Positions 44,847 through 56,074 of a DNA stretch of 64,000 nt are shown here, in pieces. The notes under the pieces were generated by a model that was not told the origin of the DNA, made no database searches, and was given only the letters and a program-made list of their open reading frames with translations. Each line of letters starts with the position of its first letter. The stretch's first letter is position 1. The DNA lies in assembly GCA_029204045.2 (NCBI GenBank), contig JAQNDB010000114.1, forward strand, positions 62,001 to 126,000, written 5' to 3'. Origin of the DNA: Tillandsia leiboldiana. Lineage: Eukaryota > Streptophyta > Magnoliopsida > Poales > Bromeliaceae. A program made the position numbers and the translations under genes.

Positions 44847-45743
44847 TTCGCAGAAACCATGGAAAGCGAATTTGAGATGTCTATGATGGGTGAACTGACA
44901 TACTTTCTTGGATTGTAAGTGAAACAAAATGGTGAAGGCATCCATCTGTGTCAATCCTAGTATGCAAAGGAGTTGGTAAAGAAATTCGGATTAGAAGATT
45001 CTAAAGATTTTCCTACTCCTATGGGAACTAGCAATAAGGGATTAGGAAGTGAATCTCTTAGTGATAGTGTAGACGAGAAACTCTATCGAAGTATGATTGG
45101 AAGTCTACTCTACCTCACAGCTAGTCGCCCGGACATATCCTTTAGTGTTGGGATCTGCGCGAGATATCAGTCAGCACCAAAGGAGGATCACCTGAAAGCG
45201 GTGAAGAGGATCATCCGGTACGTCAAAGGAACTGTAAACTTCGGAATTTGGTATCCTATGGGAACAAGTCTTGACATTATAGGATATTCAGATGCCGATT
45301 GGGCAGGATCAGTGGATGATCGGAAAAGTACGAGTGGTGCATGTTTTTATCTTGGCCATTGCCTTGTTGCATGGCATAGTAAAAAGCAAAACTGCATTGC
45401 ACTCTCGACTCCCGAAGCGGAATATATCTCAGCGGGTAGTTGTTCAACTCAACTCATTTGGATGAAAAGCGTGTTGAGCGACTTCCGGATTTCAGCAACT
45501 TCGGTAACTGTTTTATGTGACAACACTAGTGCTATAAACATTTCAAAAAACCCTGTGTTACACTCAAGAACAAAACACATTGAACTTAGATATCATTTTC
45601 TTAGAGAGCTAGTTGAATCAAATATTCTTCAAATTTCCTACATTTCAACTGAAGATCAATTAGCTGACATTTTAACAAAACCTTTGGATCAAAAACGTTT
45701 TATTCATTTGCGTAAAGCAATTGGAATGCTTTCCTTGAAATAA
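44847..45743 (+). pseudogene. Element H RT end and RNase H
   Basis: Same frame as the preceding segment. Two more stops occur at about 44916 and 44958, then an open stretch from 44973: KLYRSMIGSLLYLTASRPDI, YSDADWAGSVDDRKSTSG, STPEAEYISAG, DNTSAI, ADILTKPLD. RNase H removes the RNA template. The three stops within 120 bp suggest local decay rather than loss of constraint throughout. Confidence 0.92.
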
Positions 45744-46080
45744 CCTCTTTTTGAAACTCTTGTTTAGGTTAGGTTTTGTTTTCGTGTTTTTGTTCACTAT
45801 CTATGCTTAGACATAGAACATTAATTAAGCATTAGTTTTATTGACTTTAAATGCATCCTTTTATATGTTTAGAAATTTATTATGCTTTGGATATCATAAT
45901 AATTCATTTGATGCAATGATCATTTATGTGAATTAAATCAACTTTGTTTTGATCAAAGTCAATTTCTCTCTCGATGATCTCTTGATATAGTTTTTATCTT
46001 ATTTGACTATTTAGTCGAGTATGAAATCGAGATCAATATTTGGTTGAATACTTTATATCTTAAATAATTGATAGCCAATT

Positions 46081-46091
46081 GAGGGGGAGTC
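46081..46091 (+). other. PPT-like tract after H pol
   Basis: GAGGGGGAGTC. Similar tracts are at 48893-48906 and at the true PPT (49439-49450). Confidence 0.6.
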
Positions 46092-46678
46092 AAAGAAATG
46101 TAATATGCTCATAAGATGTGGAAAGAGTTACATCCCAATGAGGAGTGTGAAAACTACCACCACATGGAGGAAAGAGCTACCACCTCGGTCGTCCGAGTAC
46201 TGTGTGCAGCTACCACATGTATACCAAGTAAGGTTTTTCAAGTTTGATTAAATAAAATGCATGTTGAAATACTTGACTCTGTCAAAATTTCAAGGTTGGT
46301 ATAAGGTGGGAATTTTAATGAAAGATGCTCAAAGAGCCACTCTCTTCAATAAATTGACTAGATATATTATCTAACTTATCTGGGATTTCAGACATCTATT
46401 GATCTTTGTATTTCATTTTCTTTACCGAATTGATGATTTGATAAAGGCATTACTCATAAGATCAAGTTAGATGTAATTGAAGTTGTTCAACTTTAAGGGA
46501 TTTAATTTTTATAAATCTTCATTTCATTATTTGGCTATTATTGATAGATTTAGTATAATCTATTTCTTTTGATATGAAATGATGATTTTTGGTTAAAGTT
46601 GATACACAAAAGTGCTTACAATCTTTTTCTGGATTTTCTAAAATTTTTCTAAATTTTTCTGAAGAAAAAGTTGGAGCC

Positions 46679-46790
46679 GATCCGGATTGGACAAGCCGAT
46701 CCGGATCCCGAACGCAGGTATTCTCTGCGTGTAGCCGATCCGGATCGGATTCACGAACTGATCCGGATCGCGGCTAGGGTTTTATATAGA
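46679..46790 (+). promoter_or_regulatory. Candidate internal promoter before the envelope-like ORF
   Basis: Four ATCCGGAT cores (46679-46687, 46698-46707, 46737-46746, 46760-46769) are followed by TTTATATAGA (46781-46790), the same composition as the LTR promoter. The envelope-like ORF starts about 470-560 bp downstream. Function is inferred. Confidence 0.5.
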
Positions 46791-47261
46791 ACAAAAGGGT
46801 TTTGATTTCTTTTACTTCAATCTTTTGTTCCAAAGTCTCCAGAGCTTCTCTCTCTAGAATTCATCTGTCTTGGAAGCTTACAAACTCAAGTTCTTCGATT
46901 CTAAGTTTTATTGATCAAAATCTCGGTTTTTCACAGTTTTTCATATTCTTCCTCAGAACGCGATGAAATTTCTGTATCTTTTTCGTTTGTGGATGGTTTT
47001 TGATCAAATTTCTTTTGAAATAAGAACTCTGGGTAGATTAGTTTTGATTATATGCTAGGTATTCTAATAATAAACGGATTTTTGGCCTTCGATTTCAAAA
47101 ATTTCGGTTTTAGGGCATATAATGGGAATTTTCGAAAATCATGCGATTGATCTTTTTTTTTTTAAATTCTTTTTGCTAAACTAATTTGATTCTTAGTCTC
47201 TCTACACGATAATGATTGTTTGGGTACAATTTTTCAAATTTTTGAAAATTAACAATTTTTC

Positions 47262-48692
47262 GTGTTCTTGAGTTGTTGCTCACAGGATTTCTTTTCACAA
47301 GTAATAGCAACAATGACGTTTTCATGGATCATCTTTCTGCTAGTTGCAATGGTACACACTCGTGCAACAAACAAACTGAAAAGAGCTAAGAAAACTCAAC
47401 GGAAAGGTGAGTTTCTTCTTGTTAGCGATTCAGAGGCTGAAGCAGATACTCAAGAAGTAGATTGGGACAAATTGTCGGATGATGAATCAATGCCTGTTCA
47501 ACCTAAGCAAAAGACTTTCGACACATCAAAAGGTAAAGCGCCAATGGCATCCTCTATCTCTATGAAAAGAAAGAGACTGGCTCGACGGTTTGGACGAGCA
47601 CGAGGTTTCGAGATTAACGAACCAATAGTTCCGGATTCTCCACCTCGTGAGGAACAAGTGTTCGTTAATGCGGATCGCCTAAGGGCATTTGAGAATCGTG
47701 AATGCATTAGCGAGAGGCATGCTAATATTGAGGCTCTATGAGACCACTCCCCTGAGTTTGGTGTTCTGATTGAACAAGCAAACCTTATTCAAGTATGCCG
47801 ATTCCCAGAAATGCTTGGATACTGTCTGCATCACGTGAGGACCTTCTATACAAATGCACGGCACCTTCGAGAAAATAAAAACGGTCCGATGGAGTTTTAC
47901 ACGAATATCCAAGGCACAAGGTTTAAAATTACTCCACAATTGATTGACGAGGTTTTGGGAATGCAAGGCAGCAAGACAGGAGTTAATTACTTGAAGGGAA
48001 AGAGTTTGACAAACACGATGTGGCAAATGGTTATAAAGGGAATTTGTTTGGAGGGAACTCAATCAACGGAGAAATCTGTCAAATCCAAAGAACTTCGTCT
48101 TGAGTACCGGTTCCTAAACTTCATCACATGTTACAATATCCTTCCAAATATGCAGACGAAAATCTTGAGATGGGATCGAATGCTGTTTTTGTATCTCTTA
48201 GGACATCCGTCAGAGGCAATGGGATTAAATATCAACATTCCATACATTATTTGGAACAGAATGACGAGATATGTTGAGCATCCTCATCCCACTGAAAGAA
48301 TCCCATTTCCATTGATTATTATGAGGATCTTAAAGAAATTTCAGGTTGATATTAGTTCAACAACTTATCATCACTGCTTGGGCATGATCGATGAGTCCAC
48401 CATTGTCAAGTCCCTTCATAAGTTGCCCCATGTCACTCCAGTTCCTCCATGCGGAATGAAACCCAGTACCGGCACTTCCGCATCATCATCACAACCAGCA
48501 CCCGCACCAGCGGATGAAGCATCAGTCTTATCCATCTACAAAGAACAACAACGATTATCCTTTGAGCAGGAACAGATTTTGAAGGAACAGAAGAGAATTT
48601 CCAATGAGCTTGAGCTCATCACGGCAGCTCATATTACCATAACTAAGAAGGTCAATTCAATGAACAAGCTGGTGAAAAAGATGTTCTCTTAG
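47262..48692 (+). pseudogene. Element H envelope-like ORF, split by one in-frame TGA
   Basis: Two ORFs in one frame, 47262-47738 and 47742-48692, are separated only by TGA at 47739-47741, where CGA would continue the frame. The start could be 47262, 47310 or 47349 (MVHTRATNK); the first two give a hydrophobic N-terminus (MTFSWIIFLLVAMV). A basic, serine-rich region follows, then a conserved block (EFYTNIQGTRFKITPQLIDE; WDRMLFLYLLGHP; FPLIIMRILKKF) of the plant transposon/SIRE envelope-like family, a Pro/Ala/Ser linker and a C-terminal coiled coil. Its role is unknown. No clear second membrane segment is visible. Confidence 0.82.
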
Positions 48693-49438
48693 ATGGGCTG
48701 CACGAGCTCTGAAGACTCTGAATCTGATGATTGATTTCTTCTAATTTTTTTTAATCTTTTCTTGTGCAGATTTTTAATCTTTTCTTGTGCAGGTTTTAAG
48801 TTTTAGTTTTTAGTTTTAACTCTCACACTTTTGGTTCTTGAACTTGTTAACTTTTCTCTCCATTTTGGTAATTTTGGCTAAAGTTTGTGACAAAAAGGGG
48901 GAGAGAATATTAGAACAGTTGAACAATGAAACAAACTATAATCGATTGTCCAGTTGTGAACCATGAAGGTAAGTATAACTTCAACTTTTGGTTTTCATTT
49001 GAGATTGCATGCATGCATCGACTAATTATTCGATTAACTATTTGGGCATGTAATATAACTAACAAGTTGATGTTGACTAACAATTTTTGTGACATTTGGA
49101 TTTTGAATGCATAGAAGATATGTTGGTTTTTAACTATGACCCAATTACATATCTGAATGTATAAATGTCATAGTAAGTATAAATGAGTATAAACTTCATC
49201 TCTGTGTGTGGTTTTTGAATGACATAAAATTCTTGAGGTATCTAACAATTTCTTTTGTCAAGAATGATTTCTTTTGCAGAGAGTACAGATGTCTAAGTCT
49301 AGAGTCTGTTTTAGGAGTTTAACTCATGTATCTATCTTTATTTGGATCTGATTGTAAATTTTTGTTGTATGGTGATATCAACAAAAATATCTTTTTGAAT
49401 TTTCTTGAGTGGATTTTGTGTTTTGTCACGAAACCGCC
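48693..49438 (+). other. Element H 3' non-coding region
   Basis: AT-rich, without ORFs of note. It holds a duplicated TTTTAATCTTTTCTTGTGCAG (48757-48792) and an extra PPT-like tract CAAAAAGGGGGAGAGAA (48891-48906). Nothing else is recognised. Confidence 0.75.
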
Positions 49439-49450
49439 AAAGGGGGAGAT
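49439..49450 (+). other. Polypurine tract of H
   Basis: AAAGGGGGAGAT directly before the 3' LTR. Confidence 0.9.
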
Positions 49451-50781
49451 TGTTACAGAATTTGAGTTGGCGTATTTCGTGAATTCGGTTAAGTCTTGAA
49501 GATTGAAGATAAAGAAGGTTGGATCATATAACTCAATCTCAAGAAAGAAGAATTCAAAAGGATCAGGTATGTTTAACTAATTATATTTGGTGATCCGAAT
49601 ACTTCTTATAGTGTAGAAACACTTGGATGAATTTTTAATTGCATAAAAATCAAAAACTGGACATGGGACATGTTCAGGATCCGGACCAGTCATTCCAATC
49701 CGGATCCCGAAGGGTGTTAGTTCATACGCTAATTCAATCCGGATCGTAGCCTCCTTTGATCCGGATCCCGAACACTGGTTTTTACCGTAATTTATGTACG
49801 ATCCGGATCAGGCAGCTCAATCCGGATCCCGAACATTGGTGTTTGGTGAATTGTATGAACGATCCGGATCAGGCACTTCGATCCGAATCCCGAACCTTCG
49901 TTTTTCTGAAAACTGTCTGTCTCGCTACTGCAATCCGGATCGCCGAAATCCGATCCGGATCGCCGTCCTGAAAAATTCCAGAAAAGGTTAGTTTTTGATT
50001 CTTATCCTCTTCCAATGGTTTCTAACCTATAAATAGACCCTATATTTCATCTTTTAGGGTAACGACGAAAAATGGAATAAAATACGACCGAAATAGAAAA
50101 ATCCACAAATAGAGAAGAAAGGGAATACTAGATTTAATTCTATGTTTCTTCATCTATTTTATTAATTTGATTCTAGGTTTTCCAAACTCAGATTTTGAGT
50201 AGAATCAAATTAATGAATACTTAGATGGTATTTCCGATCTATTTCTAATTTAAGTATTCGGCGGATCATCACCACCCAAAAACAACGATTTCCCCAAAAT
50301 CGGCACGTGGACTCGCGTGGCCTTGAGGATTCAAGGTGCTACCGCTCTCATGGATTCGGAGCGAGGTACGTTCGTGGATTCGAGACGTGCTACTGGGTGA
50401 AGACCGTGGATTCGGTCGGACGTCGTGGAGTCGACGTTGGACGTCGTGGATTCGGCGTTGGACGCAGATCGTGGATTCGAGAAGCGTTGCGGAGCGAGCG
50501 GAGAAGATCAACTAGGAGCGTATGGAAAAAGGTTGAGTCGTCTGTGAGTACGGTATATCACCTTTGTACGTGTTATAATTCTATTGGATTTCACCGTGTT
50601 ATCGGTCCCGTGGTTTTTTACTCCGGTTTGGAGTTTTCCACGTAAAAATCTCTGTGTGTTATTTATTTTTCCGCATTGGGTTTTATATCGCAAAGATTTT
50701 TGAGTGTTTATTGTTTACACCTATTCACCCCCCTCTAGGTGTTTTTTCCCCTATTTAGATCCAATTATACATAACCCAACA
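49451..50781 (+). repeat. Element H 3' LTR
   Basis: 1331 bp, same length as the 5' LTR, with about two dozen mismatches scored by eye, mostly C/T and G/A transitions. Confidence 0.95.
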
Positions 50782-50786
50782 AGGCT
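50782..50786. repeat. Target-site duplication of element H, right copy (AGGCT)
   Basis: Matches 39252-39256. Confidence 0.96.
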
Positions 50787-51941
50787 GAATGGACAGAGCA
50801 GAGTGAGGTCCGTGAGTTGCGGGCCCAGGTAGTCCAGATGTCAGAGGCATTACGACGCCAGGAGGAGACAGTTAGACGCCAGGAAGAGAACGTGGAGCGC
50901 ATGATGCGCATGCTTGAGCAGAGAGCATCTCCTGTGGTATCGCCAGTAGTACCTCCCGCCACGACATCGTCGACTTCGACCCAGATCGCACCGTTGACAG
51001 TGCAGGAGCAACGAGAGCTTACTGATCGGTTGTTGTACATCAGCCAGTTCCATCCCCCACAGTTTTCATGGCAGAGTTTGGAGCCTTGGGAGGCCGAGAA
51101 CTGGATTGCTGCAATGGAGAAGCTGTTTGAGAATTTGTTCATCCAGGAGAAGAATCAGGTGCACTTGGCTACACACTTTTTGGAGAAGGACGCCGAGATT
51201 TGGTGGCATCGAGTTCGTCCTGTTGGACCACCGAGAGCGCAGTTGATGACCTGGAGAGAGTTTCGTGCTTTGCTGCTCGGGGCCTTCTTTCCCGACAGTG
51301 TAAAGCAGAAACTGGAAGGGGATCTGAGACGCCTGCAGCAGGGGAGTCGACCTCTTCAGGAGCATGTTCGTGAGTTTCTGCGATTGTTGAGCAGTGTACC
51401 CCATGTTGCCCAGGATGAGGCCCAGAAGGTTGATCTGTTTGAGAGGGGACTGCATCAGGATATCTATCACTTTGTGCATTCTCAGCGAGTGCCGACTTTA
51501 GATGCAGCGATTGAGCATGCTCGATGGATTGACCGAGGATCAGTGATCATGTTTGAGAGGGACGGAGCGCCAGGGACCAGCTCCGGAGAGAGACGTCCAG
51601 TGTCGCCTGATTTTGGACAGTCGAGTGGATCGAGACCCCCGAGACCGCCACGATTCCCGTCTCAGGGTCATGGGTCTCAGAGGGGACAGAGACCAGGAGG
51701 TTCTCGACAGACGAGGCACTAGCAGCAGTATCAGGATGAGTGTGTCATTTGCGGTGGGCCGCATTTACCGCCGCAGTGTGACCTCAGGCAGGGGCGATGC
51801 TTTTCATGTGGACAGTCAGGGCATTTCCGGGCAGCATGCCCCCGAGGAGTGCTCATGGTGTTACCGCTTGCGACGGTACCCCCACTAGCTCATCAGGACG
51901 AAGGAGCTCCTCCGATTTACCGCCAGGCAGATGGTAGATAG
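50787..51941 (+). pseudogene. gag: Element E gag (main part)
   Basis: Continues the frame opened at 39185. A coiled coil (LRAQVVQMSEALRRQEE) is followed by the gypsy capsid domain (PWEAENWIAAMEKLF; WREFRALLLGAFFP; LQEHVREFLRLL; FERGLHQDI) and a Gly/Arg/Pro-rich tail. A TAG at 51720-51722, in a CAG-rich context and so probably a former CAG, interrupts it. Beyond it the same frame has CVICGGPHLPPQC and the CCHC knuckle CFSCGQSGHFRAAC, then stops at 51939. It is the best preserved gag in the window apart from H, but disabled by one stop and the H insertion. Confidence 0.9.
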
Positions 51942-52370
51942 GGCCCGCGATGTCGGGACAGACAGAGCGCCGACCCCCAACATCGAGCAGAGCAGATTGT
52001 ACAGTCGGTTAGAGGGCACCAGGATAGCGGATCACGTCTTACCAGGTGTGGTTTTCTTTATAGTCATCGGAGTTAGAGCATGTTTGATGCCGACACCGCT
52101 TGTGCATGTTTCAGTAGAGCATGGGTAGCTTCGTATGGGCCAAAGATAGGACTGTTAGCTCGTGCGTGTGAGGTTCGGATTCCAGATCGCGTGTTGCACA
52201 TGGATGAGTGTGGTTGGTCCTACATTAGCTCTGAGCTTGGATGTGGTATTGGATAGGGATTGGTTATCCCAGTGTTATGCTACTATGGATTGTGGAGAGA
52301 TGATGATGACCCTCCGTGGACTTGGTCAGGAGGAGTATGTTTACAGAGGATATCCTTATCGGCCGTGAGA
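51942..52370 (+). pseudogene. Element E protease remnant
   Basis: Decayed: VVLDRDWLSQCYATMDCGEM and TLRGLGQEEYVY resemble the LGMDWL / IDC region after gypsy protease. The catalytic DTG/DSG is replaced around 52080 and frames shift repeatedly. It shares the same damage pattern with D 6850-7200. Confidence 0.72.
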
Positions 52371-53215
52371 CTGAGAGAGCTGATAGCGCAGTTGCGGGAT
52401 CTGATGGATCGAGAGGTCTGTTAGACCCAGTGCCACGTCGTGGGTATACGACGGTGAGGATCCGAGAGATGGATACTTGGGTATGATGCCATGCCATTGA
52501 TACACGGCAGTGATGCCACGTTGTTGGTGTACGACAATGAGAGTATCATTGTGGTTCGAGCACAGATAGGTTTGGGTTGTATTCCGGCAGTTGCTATTTG
52601 TGAGGCAGGTATCTTTATGGAATCATACAGCCGAGGGCTGTGCCCAGATAGTGTTCAAGACCCGGTAGGGGCATTATGAGCTTAAAGCGAGGTCAAGTGG
52701 ATTGACTAATGCCCTGCTGCCTTTAGGATTTGAGGAATTGTGTGCTTCAGCTGTACTTGGATGGGTTGGTAGCGGTACTCTTCATGGATATTTGGATTTA
52801 TTCCCGAAGTGACATAGAGCATGAGGAGCACTTGAGAATAGTGCTGCACCTTCTGAAGGAAAAGAAGTTGTATGCCAAGTTGAGAAAGTGCGCATTTTGG
52901 ACTTCGGAAGGTTTCGTGGTTAGGCCTTGTGATTTCAGCTGCAGGAGTGACAGTGGACCCAACGAAGAGTAATTCCATTCGGGATTAGCCTAGACCTACG
53001 TTAGTGACAGAGGTCCGAAGCTTTTGGAGTAAGCAGTGCCAGTGTAGCTTCGAGGAGTAAAGCTGAGGATGATATCAGCATCGATTTGGATTATTGCTGG
53101 TGGACAGAGTTATTGAAGAGGTATGATTTGAGCTTATAGTATTATCCCGGCGAGGATATTATGATCATGGACGCCTTGACTAGGCGAGCAGTGTAACTTT
53201 GGAATGAGGTAACCG
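52371..53215 (+). pseudogene. Element E collapsed RT/RNase H
   Basis: Nucleotide similarity to the F pol is clear (YSRSDIEHEEHLRIVLHLL and KLRKCAFW at 52795-52905; the GCGAGCAGTGTAA RNase H end at 53186-53198), but the RT fingers are scrambled (52400-52690) and the FIDD site reads FMDIW. The same collapsed order is found in D, so the damage predates the split of the two elements. Confidence 0.82.
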
Positions 53216-53226
53216 TTCAGTGGATG

Positions 53227-53511
53227 CCATTTTTTTTTTTTTTTGAAACTTTGGAAATAGGGTGTTAGCTGCAACAGGAACAACTCCAATGCCTCTCCCA
53301 TTTTTCTGCTTATGTCGAGGCTTGACGAACTGATCGACGATTTCGAAAGGCTGCTCCAGAAATGGAGAAGGTGCCGGAGCCTGTTCTTGTTTGATTGGGG
53401 TGAAGGCACTAGCCATTCGTGGTTTTCGAACTTTTTGCCGTTCCGGCTGGTTTTCAAAATTGAGAGTCGGGGGTTAGGGAATGTTCCTGATGTTGGGTTT
53501 CTTTCCTTATT
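53227..53511 (-). other. Extra segment in E, with poly(T) and invariant-loop motif
   Basis: It begins with a run of about 15 T (53229-53244) and is absent from D at the matching point. TGGATGC occurs on both sides (53220-53226 and about 53513-53519), so it may be a retroposed piece read on the minus strand with a poly(A) tail. It contains the CCTGTTCTTGTTTGAT loop (53380-53395) closed by GGTGCC/GGCACT. Its origin is not identified. Confidence 0.4.
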
Positions 53512-53870
53512 GATGGATGCGAGAGTGTATTTGCTGAGTTTGAGCAGTGGGTTGCTGTATGGGTAGCGAAAGAGTTATCATTTGTCCTGAGGAATGTATG
53601 GATTTGATCCCTCACATGTTTTGGATTTCACTTCCTCGGAGTTGGACGAGGATTTGAGTTATTAGGAGCGGCCGATGCAAATTCTTGCTCGTGAAGCTAA
53701 AGAATTGTGCAGTTGGGTCATACCTTTTGTGAAGGTCCCGTGGAGCTATTTGATGAGAGGAAGGCCACTTGAGAGCCTGAGGATGAGTTGAGGATCTCCT
53801 ATCCCCATTTGATTGAGACATCCTCCTGAGTTCTGGATTTTTCTAGTGTCGAGGACGAAACTCTTTTAAG
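53512..53870 (+). pseudogene. Element E integrase tail remnant
   Basis: Contains QILAREAKELCSWVIPFVKV, a decayed form of PVRILARE...IPYVKVLWS seen in B and C, with several stops. The integrase zinc finger and catalytic core are absent between RNase H and this tail. Confidence 0.8.
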
Positions 53871-53880
53871 GAGGGGAGGA
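53862..53880 (+). other. Polypurine tract of E
   Basis: CTTTTAAGGAGGGGAGGA directly before the 3' LTR. Confidence 0.85.
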
Positions 53881-54457
53881 TATAGAGTACCGGGACTTCG
53901 TATAGTGCACCGACTTCGCAAGATGGTGTGGTGCGGGGAAATCGCCTGGAGCGTGTTCCATTTGTGTTTACAGATGAGTTCGGGTTGATTTGGATCGACG
54001 CGGAAGCCCTTGGATTGAAAAGTGAGTTAGCGGCGTCGAAACTTGGAAGCCCAGCTTGAATCAGAATTTTCAGGGCATTGCGTACTTGTAGAGTATTGGA
54101 TTTGGATAGAGCACCGACTCCGCAGTTGTGCACAAAAAAATTGGAAAATGCTCGGGACATGTGTTTTTTATGTTTACAGTGGAGTTCGGGAGGTTTCAGA
54201 GTGATGCGGAAGCTTCCGGGGCAAAAAGTGAGTTGACGGCAAGGAAAACCGGAGCTTCAGCCTGCTGTTGGGCAGTTTGGGCATTGGGTTCTGGAACCAG
54301 CAGCTTGGTTCCGGAACTGCCTGTTGGGTTTCGGAACCCAATGGGCAGTACCGGTACCCCAATGCAGCCATACCAGATTTTTGCAGTTTTGTTTTTTTTG
54401 TGTGAGGGACACCTCCGTCATTTCACCTCCCCAGCTGCCTACCACCCACGCCACCTT

Positions 54458-54466
54458 CTATTTATA
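54458..54466 (+). promoter_or_regulatory. TATA box, first copy, E LTR
   Basis: CTATTTATA, followed by a pyrimidine-rich CTTCTTCTCCACTACAG start-site-like stretch. Confidence 0.6.
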
Positions 54467-55100
54467 CCCAGCCACCCTGCCTTCTTCTCCACTACAGTTA
54501 GAGGAAAAAGCAAGGAAAAGAAAGAGAAGAGAAGAAGGAGAAGGAAAAGAAAGAGAAGTGAGAAGGTGCAAGTTGGAGCTTTTCCTGTTGTTTGGTCTTG
54601 AGCAGATTTGCGCGCGCATCGAGCTTCATGTGAGGTAAGTGGCAGAATTTCCAAGCTAGGATTTATGGATTTATTTTTTGGTTTTTGGTTGAGTTTTGAG
54701 CTGAATTGGATGTTCTTTCCATCTTTTTCCATTTCCACCTTGTAAGCAGCTTGTGTGCTGCTGGCTGAGGGACTTGGTATTTTACTGCGAGGAGCCGACG
54801 TACTTGCATGCTTGCATATTTGCGGTGTGTTGACAGTGGAGTGAGTTGGATGCGCGCAGGATTTTGTAGAGGACTCGAGAGATTTGTTTGAGCTTTCGGG
54901 GATTTTTCCGAGGTTCGCGACAGTGTGCACACGCGCGCGGCGGCTGCCTGGTTCCGGAACCACGTGGCGGTTACCGGTACCCAATGGGCAGTACCGGTAC
55001 CCCAATGCAACCATACCAGATTTTTGCAGTTTTGTTTTTTTTGTGTGAGGGACACCTCCGTCATTTCACCTCCCCAGCTGCCTACCACCCACGCCACCTT

Positions 55101-55109
55101 CTATTTATA
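55101..55109 (+). promoter_or_regulatory. TATA box, second copy, E LTR
   Basis: CTATTTATA exactly 643 bp downstream of the first. Confidence 0.6.
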
Positions 55110-56074
55110 CCCAGCCACCCTGCCTTCTTCTCCACTACAGTTAGAGGAAAAAGCAAGGAAAAGAAAGAGAAGAGAAGAAGGAAAAGGAAAAGAAAGAGAA
55201 GTGAGAGGGTGCAAGTTGGAGCTTTTCCTGTTGTTTGGTCTTGAGCAGATTTGCGCGCGCATCGAGCTTCATGTGAGGTAAGTGGAAGAATTTCCAAGCT
55301 AGGATTTATGGATTTATTTTCTGGTTTTTGGTTGAGTTTTGAGCTGAATTGGATGTTCTTTCCATCTTTTTCCATTTCCACCTTGTAAGCAGCTTGTGTG
55401 CTGCTGGCTGAGGGACTTGGTATTTTACTGCGCGGAGCCGAGGTACTTGCATGCTTGCATATTTGCGGTGTGTTGACAGTGGAGTGAGTTGGATGCGCGC
55501 AGGATTTTGTAGAGGACTCGAGAGATTTGTTTGAGCTTCCGGGGATTTTCCGAGGTTCGCGACAGTGTGCACACGCGCGCGGCGCGGTTTTGGAGTTTCG
55601 GTAGATTGTGGATTCGGCGCTTCCCTGACTTCGGCTTTGCCTACGGAAAGCATTTTAGGTGGGTTGGAAATTCTTCAAGATGTATGGAATGCTTTCTAAT
55701 GCTATTGTATGCATGTTTAGCCTGTCTAGTTTAATTATTATTATAGCTGGTAAATCTGATAGTTGCCTAGAAAATTGTAGGAAGACAATTTTGAGTCCCA
55801 TGTATTTTTAGCATGATCTAGAGATGGTTTGACACTAGACTGCATATTTTATTGTCATTCGGGAAGCATCTGGACCTTCATAATATTTCTGCAACTGATT
55901 TTAACTGAAACTTCGATTTTAAAGGGTTTTTAAATATTGAGAGCATCATGGATGGTCCTGTGGCTCGGTATGCGTGTATCCTCGTGCCAGGGGGCCGAGT
56001 GGATTTTTTTATTGTTCTGTGAGATGAGTTTCTAGTGTCATGAGAGTGTTTGGGCATTGTATCACTTCGGGGGC

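Larger units (their letters stand above)
45744..47261 (+). other. Element H spacer between pol and the envelope-like ORF
   Basis: AT-rich non-coding sequence of about 1.5 kb. It contains a PPT-like tract (46081-46090), a direct repeat around GAGCTACCAC (46120-46220), the four-copy TCCGGATC array and a TATA-like box. Such long spacers are usual in SIRE elements. Confidence 0.8.
39257..50781 (+). mobile_element. Element H: SIRE-type Ty1/copia retrotransposon with envelope-like ORF
   Basis: Complete 11.5-kb copia element with 1331-bp LTRs of equal length (39257-40587; 49451-50781), perfect TSD AGGCT, PBS 40590-40600 and PPT 49439-49450. The order gag, protease, integrase, RT, RNase H is the copia order. 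Long gag with a coiled coil and zinc knuckles, an envelope-like ORF downstream of pol, and several PPT-like tracts are hallmarks of the SIRE/Sirevirus lineage. By eye the LTRs differ at about two dozen positions, so it is moderately young. Coding regions carry several stops and two frameshifts. Confidence 0.94.
54307..55585. repeat. 643-bp tandem duplication inside the E LTR
   Basis: 54307-54950 and 54951-55585 align with an offset of 643 at every landmark checked and few differences. Each copy includes a TATA box and the following start-site region. Confidence 0.9.

Noticed and set aside
54128..55281. Lysine/arginine-rich ORFs repeated twice
   Set aside because: They arise from the purine-rich AAGGAAAAGAAAGAG leader stretch in the duplicated part of the E LTR.
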